This document shows positions 7,176 through 12,284 of a stretch of DNA of 12,284 bases, one piece after another. The position numbers and the translations under genes were made by a program. Origin of the DNA: an uncultured Ruminococcus sp. (GTDB lineage: Bacteria > Bacillota > Clostridia > Oscillospirales > Ruminococcaceae); contig CAMWOX010000028.1 of the NCBI GenBank assembly GCA_947175975.1, positions 1-12,284 of the forward strand. The letters run 5' to 3'. Position 1 is the first letter of the stretch. Each line of letters starts with the position of its first letter. Under the pieces are notes generated by a model, which had not been told where the DNA came from, did not search any database, and saw only the letters and a program-made list of their open reading frames with translations.

Positions 7176-7260
7176 TAGGAGGGTTACAACAGTTAAAGCA
7201 AAATTATAAAAAATTATAGGATATCGCAAAATTTTTATAAGAAAGAGAGGCTTTTGTATT

Positions 7261-8229
7261 ATGAATCTGAACTGGATCGAAGTGAAGATTATGACCGAAA
7301 CACCGGCACTAGAGATACTCTGTGCCATGCTGACGGATCTGGGTGTCAAAGGATTTGTGACACAGGATAAAGAAAGTTTTCAGGAATTTTTAGAAAATAA
7401 ACAGGGACAATGGGATTATATCGACCAGGATTTAATGGGTCTTGCGGATTGCCAAACAAGCGTGACGTTCTATCTGCCGGATGATGCACAGGGTGCAGAA
7501 CAGATGCTTGCTGTGAAGAATTTACTGGAACAGCTGAAACATTCTGAAAATTCAGGATTTTTTGGCAGTCTGGAATTGTATACAAACTCTGTGAAAGAAG
7601 ACGACTGGGCAAACAACTGGAAACAGTATTTCAAGCCGATCACAGTCGGAGAGAAATTGCTGATCAAGCCGTCCTGGGAGGAAATCCCGGCAGAAAATCA
7701 GAGAATTGTGTTGGAAATCGACCCTGCATCCAGTTTTGGTACAGGTCAGCATCATACAACAAGGCTCTGTCTGGAATTACTGGAAACAGTCTTGCAGAAA
7801 CAGGACAAAATTTTAGATCTCGGCTGTGGAAGCGGGATTCTCTCCATTGGGGCAATGCTTTTAGGGGCAGAATCGGCAACCGCTGTTGATATTGTGGAAA
7901 ATTCCGTCCGGACTGCAATTGAGAATGCAGGAAAGAATCATATTCCGGTAGAAAACTATCGGGCTTATTGTGGTGATATTTGTCAGGATTCCGGCTTATG
8001 CGAGCAGATTGGCGGAAATTATGATCTGATCTGTGCCAATATCGTGGCGGATGTTTTAATCGCAATGGCTGGTTTATTCCGGAGATTTTTAAAGCCAGAT
8101 GGTTATCTGATTGTATCCGGCATTATTTCCGAGCGTGCGGATGAAGTGATTTCTGTATTGAAACAGCATGGATTCTCTGAGATCAGAATGCAGGAGCGTG
8201 AGGGATGGGCAGCTGTTTTGCTGAATTAA
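7261..8229 (+). CDS. prmA: Ribosomal protein L11 methyltransferase
   Basis: PrmA transfers methyl groups from S-adenosylmethionine to ribosomal protein L11 in the cytoplasm. The protein has 322 residues, typical of Gram-positive PrmA. The N-terminal substrate-recognition part opens with MNLNWIEVKI, followed by DDWANNWK (114-121), which is conserved in the family. The methyltransferase part carries DPASSFGTGQHHTTRLCL (154-171), the S-adenosylmethionine loop DLGCGSG (186-192), the acidic residue at the end of the second strand (AVDI, 208-211) and the catalytic-site motif ANIVADVL (259-266). Nothing is missing or truncated. AGAGAGG lies roughly ten bases before the ATG. The gene is followed by a good terminator, so it probably ends its transcription unit; a promoter in the A+T-rich 85 bases upstream is possible but not clear. 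Confidence 0.96.
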   Translation: MNLNWIEVKIMTETPALEILCAMLTDLGVKGFVTQDKESFQEFLENKQGQWDYIDQDLMGLADCQTSVTFYLPDDAQGAEQMLAVKNLLEQLKHSENSGFFGSLELYTNSVKEDDWANNWKQYFKPITVGEKLLIKPSWEEIPAENQRIVLEIDPASSFGTGQHHTTRLCLELLETVLQKQDKILDLGCGSGILSIGAMLLGAESATAVDIVENSVRTAIENAGKNHIPVENYRAYCGDICQDSGLCEQIGGNYDLICANIVADVLIAMAGLFRRFLKPDGYLIVSGIISERADEVISVLKQHGFSEIRMQEREGWAAVLLN

Positions 8230-8232
8230 CAA

Positions 8233-8280
8233 AAATTGACTAAAACCGCTGTGATTTTTCATCATGGCGGTTTTCAATTT
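8233..8280 (+). terminator. Intrinsic terminator after prmA
   Basis: AAAACCGC (8242-8249) pairs with GCGGTTTT (8267-8274), continued inward by TGAT (8252-8255) with ATCA (8261-8264) around a TTTTC loop. An outer AAATTG (8233-8238) with CAATTT (8275-8280) adds to the stem after a three-base bulge. The stem lies just after the prmA stop and ends in a U-rich stretch, typical of a rho-independent terminator. Confidence 0.8.
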
Positions 8281-8343
8281 GTGCAGAATCACTAAATTTT
8301 AGATGCAAAATATAGAATATATATAGAAATTATTGATTTTGGA

Positions 8344-8372
8344 TTGCAAAAATTGTGCAATAGTGCTATAAT
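8344..8372 (+). promoter_or_regulatory. Promoter of the EF-G paralogue gene
   Basis: The -35 box TTGCAA (8344-8349, four of six matches) and a perfect -10 box TATAAT (8367-8372) are 17 bases apart. TG at 8364-8365 gives an extended -10. Transcription should begin near 8379, leaving a leader of about 80 bases. Confidence 0.8.
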
Positions 8373-8393
8373 AAATAATATTAAAATCCGTGG

Positions 8394-8439
8394 ATACAAC
8401 AGAATATTTTGATCCTGTTGTATGTTTTTAAATTTTTTT
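8394..8439 (+). promoter_or_regulatory. Attenuator-like hairpin with U-tracts in the EF-G paralogue leader
   Basis: ATACAACAG (8394-8402) and CTGTTGTAT (8415-8423) form a perfect nine-pair stem with a 12-base loop, followed at once by TTTTT (8425-8429) and TTTTTTT (8433-8439). It lies between the promoter and the ribosome binding site AAAGGAG (8443-8449). By position and form it is an intrinsic terminator inside the leader, so read-through may be regulated. No competing anti-terminator of similar strength is obvious in the short leader, so the signal that would relieve it is unknown. Confidence 0.6.
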
Positions 8440-8458
8440 ATTAAAGGAGTATGAATCT

Positions 8459-10540
8459 ATGAATCAATTCCATGCAGACAAAATCAAGAATATTGCACTC
8501 ACTGGACATCACGGCTCAGGCAAGACTTCTCTGGCGGAGGCATTGCTGTTCTGTGCAGGTGCATCCGACAGACACGGCAAAATTGCAGACGGTACGACAG
8601 TCTGTGATTTTGATCTGGAAGAAATCAGACGCAAAGCTTCTGTTTCTACAGCATTGGCAGGTTTCCAGTATGAAGATTACTGGATGAATTTGCTGGATAC
8701 ACCCGGTATTCTCGATTTTGCGGGCGAAGAATTGTCCGGCATTGCAGCGGCAGATACTGTTTTGATTGCTGTCTCTGCAAAATCTGGTGTCCGTGTTGGG
8801 ACAAAGAAAGCATATGAGACTGCAAAGGCTCTGCATAAGGCAACTATGTTTGCAGTAACAAAAATTGATGATAAAGATGCAAATTTCTATAATACGCTCA
8901 CGGAGCTGAAAACTGTATTCGGTTCTACGGTCTGCCCGGTTGTGGTTCCGGTGATCCGCAATGCACAGATTGTATCTTATCTGAATCTGATCGAAATGAA
9001 AGCCTATTGCTATGACAAAGATGGTAAGGCTGTTGAAATGGAAGTTTCAGATCTGGACATGGCAGAAAAAGAATATCGTCTGGATGGTCTTGTTGCGGCA
9101 ATTTCAGAAGCCGTTGCGGAAACAGATGATGCCTTGATGGAAAAATTCTTTGAGGGTGAGCCATTCACACAGAAAGAATTGATTGATGGTATTCATGATG
9201 GCATGAACCGTGGCTTGATTACGCCGGTTGTCTGCACATCTGCATTGACAATGGCGGGAATTGATATGCTGTTGAAAGAATTTACACTGCTTGTACCGTC
9301 TGCGGATGAAGTGATTCCTGTACAAGCTGTTTCTGGTGAGGATGTGCTTGCACTGGAATGTGATACGGAAAAGCCTCTTGTGGCTTTGGTGTGCAAGACG
9401 GTTGCAGATGCATTTGTGGGCAAAATGTCTTATCTTAAAATTTTATCCGGTAAGATCAGTTCTGATATGACAGTAATCAATGCCAGAACAGGTGCAGAGG
9501 AAAAAATCGGAAAGTTATATACACTTCTGGGCAAAAAACAAACAGAAGTGAAATCTGCGGAAGCAGGAGATATTGTCGCTGCTGTGAAAATTTCTGCCGG
9601 AACAGGTGATACGCTCTGTGCATCAGAATGTGTTGCCAGTGCAGAAATGCCAGTATTCCCCCATGCTTGTTATGCAATGGCAGTCCGTGCCAAGAATCAG
9701 GGCGATGAAAGCAAGATCTCTGCCGGAATGCAAAGAATTACCGAAGAAGATCCGACTTTGGTTTATACACAGGATGCTGATACCAAAGAGCAGATTCTGA
9801 GCGGACTCGGTGAACAGCATCTGGAAGTTGCAGTTTCTAAATTAAAATCAAAGTTCGGTGCAGAAGTGACACTCTCTGTACCACAGATCGCTTACCGGGA
9901 GACAATCCGGAAAAAAGTCGAGGCAGAGGGCAAACACAAGAAACAGTCCGGCGGTCACGGACAGTATGGGCATGTCAAGATCGCATTTGAGCCTTGTGTA
10001 AGCGATGAGCTGATTTTTGAAGAAAAAGTATTCGGTGGATCTGTACCGAAGAATTATTTTCCAGCTGTTGAAAAAGGCTTGCAGGAGTGCGTCAAGAAAG
10101 GCGTGTTGGCAGGCTGTCCGGTTGTCGGTGTGAAAGCAATTCTGTTGGATGGTTCTTATCATCCTGTGGATTCTTCTGAAATGGCATTTAAAATGGCAGC
10201 ATCGATTGCATTCAAAGACGGTATGCGTCGTGCTGAGCCAGTTATGTTGGAGCCGATCAGTACACTTTCTGTCACTGCACCGGATGAAAATACTGGTGAT
10301 ATTATGGGAGAATTGAATCGCAGAAGAGGCAGAGTTCTAGGAATGCAGCCGGTCGGCAAGGGCAATACGGAAATTACGGCAGAAGTACCCGTAAGAGAAA
10401 TGCATGATTTTGCCATGTATCTCAGACAGGTGACCAGGGGTATGGGCAGTTTTATAATGACACCGTTGCGTTATGAGCCACTCCCGGCAAATCTTCTCCC
10501 GGAAGTGATTGCGGCAATTTCTGCACTGAATGAAGCATGA
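8459..10540 (+). CDS. Elongation factor G-like GTPase (EF-G2 type paralogue)
   Basis: This 693-residue protein has the full EF-G domain order. The GTPase domain begins with G1 GHHGSGKT (16-23); the switch I region reads EEIRRKASVSTA rather than the RGITI type; G3 is DTPG (80-83); G4 is TKID (134-137) in place of NKMD; and G5 is TSAL (260-263). Domain II follows from about 300, domain III includes GLGEQHLEVA (449-458), domain IV has GGHGQYGHVKI (498-508), and domain V carries GELNRRRGRVLG (617-628). G1 GHHGSGKT instead of AHIDAGKT and the missing His after DTPG point to the EF-G2 family rather than the housekeeping translocase; such genes are often labelled fusA or fusA2. The ATG at 8459 has AAAGGAG nine bases upstream. 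An earlier ATG at 8451 is only one base from that site and runs into a stop after three codons. A ribosome-related role is likely; its exact step is not known. Confidence 0.88.
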   Translation: MNQFHADKIKNIALTGHHGSGKTSLAEALLFCAGASDRHGKIADGTTVCDFDLEEIRRKASVSTALAGFQYEDYWMNLLDTPGILDFAGEELSGIAAADTVLIAVSAKSGVRVGTKKAYETAKALHKATMFAVTKIDDKDANFYNTLTELKTVFGSTVCPVVVPVIRNAQIVSYLNLIEMKAYCYDKDGKAVEMEVSDLDMAEKEYRLDGLVAAISEAVAETDDALMEKFFEGEPFTQKELIDGIHDGMNRGLITPVVCTSALTMAGIDMLLKEFTLLVPSADEVIPVQAVSGEDVLALECDTEKPLVALVCKTVADAFVGKMSYLKILSGKISSDMTVINARTGAEEKIGKLYTLLGKKQTEVKSAEAGDIVAAVKISAGTGDTLCASECVASAEMPVFPHACYAMAVRAKNQGDESKISAGMQRITEEDPTLVYTQDADTKEQILSGLGEQHLEVAVSKLKSKFGAEVTLSVPQIAYRETIRKKVEAEGKHKKQSGGHGQYGHVKIAFEPCVSDELIFEEKVFGGSVPKNYFPAVEKGLQECVKKGVLAGCPVVGVKAILLDGSYHPVDSSEMAFKMAASIAFKDGMRRAEPVMLEPISTLSVTAPDENTGDIMGELNRRRGRVLGMQPVGKGNTEITAEVPVREMHDFAMYLRQVTRGMGSFIMTPLRYEPLPANLLPEVIAAISALNEA

Positions 10541-10555
10541 ATTAAGTAGTATTAC

Positions 10556-10593
10556 AAAAAATCTCTGCTGTGGGTTTCACAGCAGAGTTTTTT
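10556..10593. terminator. Bidirectional intrinsic terminator between convergent genes
   Basis: CTCTGCTGTG (10563-10572) pairs perfectly with CACAGCAGAG (10578-10587) around GGTTT, with AAAAAA (10556-10561) on one side and TTTTTT (10588-10593) on the other. It can end transcription of the EF-G paralogue (stop at 10540) and of the minus-strand binding-protein gene (stop at 10603). Confidence 0.92.
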
Positions 10594-10602
10594 CGTATCG
10601 CA

Positions 10603-12123
10603 TTAGGGATTGCTATTTGTCGGATCTGGTGTATTTGTCGAATCATTCGGGAACAGAGTTGCTGGGACTTTTCCTTTGGCTTCCTGAAGAAACTGGGTGA
10701 TAACAGCGTCCACGTCATTGCTAAGGATGGCAGAGTAGATGGATTCTGCATGCAATGCGTAGCGCAGGCTGAGTTTCAAATCCTCGTCGTATTGTGTGAT
10801 TGTTTCATTTAGTTTGATATTCTCAGCCGCATCTTTCAGAACAGCAAACTGATCCTGTCCGCCTAGAAGTGCATTGGAATTAGAACCCTCTTTTACAATT
10901 TTTTCCATGACGAGCTTATTGTTGACAAAGTCACCAGACTGGAGTGCATATTTTTCCATGGTTTCTGCGTCACATGTGAAATATTTCACAAAATCCGCCG
11001 CTGCTGTCTTGTTGTCACAGTTCGGTGACAGGCACAGCCAGGAACCACCCCAGAAATATTCCTGTGGACCTTTGACAATTCTCCAGTTGCCATCCGTTCC
11101 GCAGTACTGTTCCAGTTGGTTGCCCTTTGTCAGACACCAAGTGGAGAAGAAATAGCCCATTGTGCCATTTTCTTTGCCGAGTGTCATCCAGTCTTTGTCC
11201 CATTGTGTAACTGTTACATCAATAGAATGATTCTGAATATAAGGTAGGATCATCTGTGTAAATTCTTTTGCCGGAGCAGTATTGATCTTGCCATCTATAA
11301 GCCAGGGAGAATTGGTAGAAGTGGAGAAACACTGCCACATATCATCCAGAGATGCCGCAATGGTGATTTCATAATTGCTTGCCTGGGCAAGTTCTTCTCC
11401 GGCAGCAGCAAATTTATCCCAGTCGCTGATTTTTGCCTGCATTTCTTCCGGTGTAGTGACACCGAAGTATTCTTTTGCAAGGTCTGTATTATAGCAATAG
11501 CCGCCGGGAGCTGCCTGCCAGCTTGCACCCCTGAGAATGCCGTCGCTGTCTGTACCAATATCTACTGTATATTCGTAGGCATTAGCATAATTCTCTTCTG
11601 TGATACCTAGTTTTGACAAAGGTGCGGAATAGAAATCATTATTAATATATTTCAGAATCCAGCCGGATTCTGCAATGAACAGATCGACATCTTCGGCGCT
11701 GTTGAGGAATGACTGGTATTTCGCACTTGCGTCCTCGCCGGAACTTGCACCACAATTCAGGTACTGAACTTGTGTGTCGGGGTAATCTTTCTGGAATACC
11801 GTAATCATGTTTTTGAGATCGTTATCATTCCAGGAAACAATTGTGAGTACATCGCCGTCATCTGTAATATCCGGCTTGTGAATCTGCCCATTATTCTTGA
11901 TAAAATCCTGCAATGTTCGGGTATAGCCTGAGCCTACAGCGGCAGCGTACCGGAGAATCCAGGCTGAATCTTTAGCATCGACGGTTCCATCGTTGTTAAT
12001 ATCTCCGAATAACTGTTCTTCTGATGATTCTGTTTCTGCCTGGACGGAAATTGCTGGTGCAATGATGTTTACACCCATACCCAGGATCAGCGCAAGTACA
12101 GCAGATAGTTTTTTCAGTTTCAT
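10603..12123 (-). CDS. Secreted ABC-type extracellular solute-binding protein with N-terminal dockerin-like repeat
   Basis: This 506-residue protein begins at 12123. That start is chosen because the signal peptide begins there, GGGAGG lies 12 bases before it, and the longer reading frame up to 12222 would begin upstream of the promoter. The signal peptide (1-29) ends in VQA with no lipobox Cys, which is unusual for a Gram-positive binding protein. Residues 40-61 (GDINNDGTVDAKDSAWILRY) match one dockerin calcium loop and helix. From about 93 (LTIVSWND) to 485 it resembles family 1 sugar-binding proteins of ABC importers, rich in Trp and Tyr as expected for carbohydrate ligands. The C-terminus is a short Pro/Asn/Thr tail. 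No permease gene lies in the window. The ligand is unknown; an oligosaccharide is the natural guess. Confidence 0.85.
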   Translation of the reverse strand: MKLKKLSAVLALILGMGVNIIAPAISVQAETESSEEQLFGDINNDGTVDAKDSAWILRYAAAVGSGYTRTLQDFIKNNGQIHKPDITDDGDVLTIVSWNDNDLKNMITVFQKDYPDTQVQYLNCGASSGEDASAKYQSFLNSAEDVDLFIAESGWILKYINNDFYSAPLSKLGITEENYANAYEYTVDIGTDSDGILRGASWQAAPGGYCYNTDLAKEYFGVTTPEEMQAKISDWDKFAAAGEELAQASNYEITIAASLDDMWQCFSTSTNSPWLIDGKINTAPAKEFTQMILPYIQNHSIDVTVTQWDKDWMTLGKENGTMGYFFSTWCLTKGNQLEQYCGTDGNWRIVKGPQEYFWGGSWLCLSPNCDNKTAAADFVKYFTCDAETMEKYALQSGDFVNNKLVMEKIVKEGSNSNALLGGQDQFAVLKDAAENIKLNETITQYDEDLKLSLRYALHAESIYSAILSNDVDAVITQFLQEAKGKVPATLFPNDSTNTPDPTNSNP

Positions 12124-12135
12124 AGCTTTCTGTAA

Positions 12136-12141
12136 CCTCCC
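12136..12141 (-). promoter_or_regulatory. Ribosome binding site that fixes the binding-protein start
   Basis: GGGAGG on the minus strand lies 12 bases before the ATG at 12123. The spacing is a little long, but it is the only site compatible with the signal peptide and the promoter position. Confidence 0.65.
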
Positions 12142-12177
12142 TGATGTTTCTTCATTCATACAAGTAAAACTATATTT

Positions 12178-12206
12178 ATTATAGCATTTTTTATACAGAA
12201 AGTCAA
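12178..12206 (-). promoter_or_regulatory. Strong promoter of the solute-binding protein gene
   Basis: Read on the minus strand, TTGACT (12206-12201) and TATAAT (12183-12178) are 17 bases apart, with TGC directly before the -10 box (extended -10). Five of six and six of six matches make it the best promoter in the window. Transcription should start near 12171. Confidence 0.9.
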
Positions 12207-12250
12207 TAGATTTTTTCAGCATTTTCTGAAAACTGTATAGAATTATACAG
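12192..12250. promoter_or_regulatory. Candidate operators: CTGTATA half-sites and a second palindrome around the promoter
   Basis: CTGTATA-GAAT-TATACAG (12233-12250) is a perfect 18-base inverted repeat upstream of the -35 box. A third copy of the half-site (TATACAG, 12192-12198) lies inside the spacer between the -35 and -10 boxes. A second inverted repeat, TTTTCAG (12213-12219) with CTGAAAA (12226-12232), fills the space between. The arrangement suggests binding of a dimeric regulator; which one is unknown. Confidence 0.5.
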
Positions 12251-12277
12251 ATTTTGTTTAAATTTCTGTATTTTATG

Positions 12278-12284
12278 AAAGGAG
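12278..12284 (+). promoter_or_regulatory. Ribosome binding site at the window edge for a probable divergent gene
   Basis: The window ends in AAAGGAG on the plus strand, the same form as the binding site of the EF-G paralogue. A plus-strand gene probably starts within about ten bases beyond the end, sharing the intergenic region with the binding-protein gene. Confidence 0.4.

Noticed and set aside
8451..8462. A three-codon upstream frame ATG AAT CTA TGA overlapping the EF-G paralogue start.
   Set aside because: Its ATG is one base from the Shine-Dalgarno site, too close for initiation; the ATG at 8459 has proper spacing. A role in coupling is unlikely.
10603..12222. The longer 539-residue reading of the solute-binding protein starting at 12222.
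   Set aside because: It starts upstream of the promoter (12178-12206), would bury the signal peptide 33 residues in, and lacks a ribosome site at its start.

Overview
The window looks like a chromosomal segment of a Ruminococcus-type Clostridia bacterium (Oscillospiraceae). The evidence is moderate-to-low G+C, strong AAGGAGG-type ribosome binding sites, Gram-positive signal peptides, a cell-wall C39-type peptidase with a Pro/Glu/Thr linker and SH3 domain, and a dockerin-like calcium loop on a secreted sugar-binding protein. The genus is an inference from gene content; no rRNA or other marker is present.

Layout. (1) Positions 12-4427, plus strand: a tight three-gene operon for a MoxR AAA+ ATPase, a DUF58 membrane protein and a multi-pass membrane transglutaminase-like protein, with gaps of 12 and 9 bases. 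(2) Positions 4428-4754: a long non-coding leader with two strong Shine-Dalgarno matches lacking a start codon at normal spacing and at least seven perfect-core inverted repeats. The second half is arranged like a multi-branch RNA junction. (3) Positions 4755-6224: a secreted C39-like cysteine peptidase with a C-terminal SH3 domain. (4) Positions 6486-7175: an unrecognised small lipoprotein, more A+T-rich than its neighbours. (5) Positions 7261-8229: prmA, ribosomal protein L11 methyltransferase, followed by a terminator. (6) Positions 8344-10540: a promoter, an attenuator-like hairpin with U-tracts, and a divergent EF-G paralogue (EF-G2 type) with altered G motifs. (7) A bidirectional terminator at 10556-10593, then on the minus strand (12123 to 10603) a secreted, non-lipidated ABC-type solute-binding protein with an N-terminal dockerin-like loop. 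Its promoter, at 12178-12206, is very strong and is surrounded by repeated CTGTATA half-sites. The last seven bases are a ribosome binding site, so a divergent plus-strand gene probably starts just outside the window.

How the genes fit together: the first four genes concern the cell envelope (an ATPase-assisted DUF58/transglutaminase system, then a wall-targeted peptidase). prmA and the EF-G paralogue concern the ribosome. The solute-binding protein belongs to carbohydrate uptake and is transcribed separately. No CRISPR array, tRNA, rRNA or insertion sequence was found. The least explained items are the structured leader at 4428-4754, the half-dockerin binding protein, the attenuator ahead of the EF-G paralogue, and the orphan lipoprotein.
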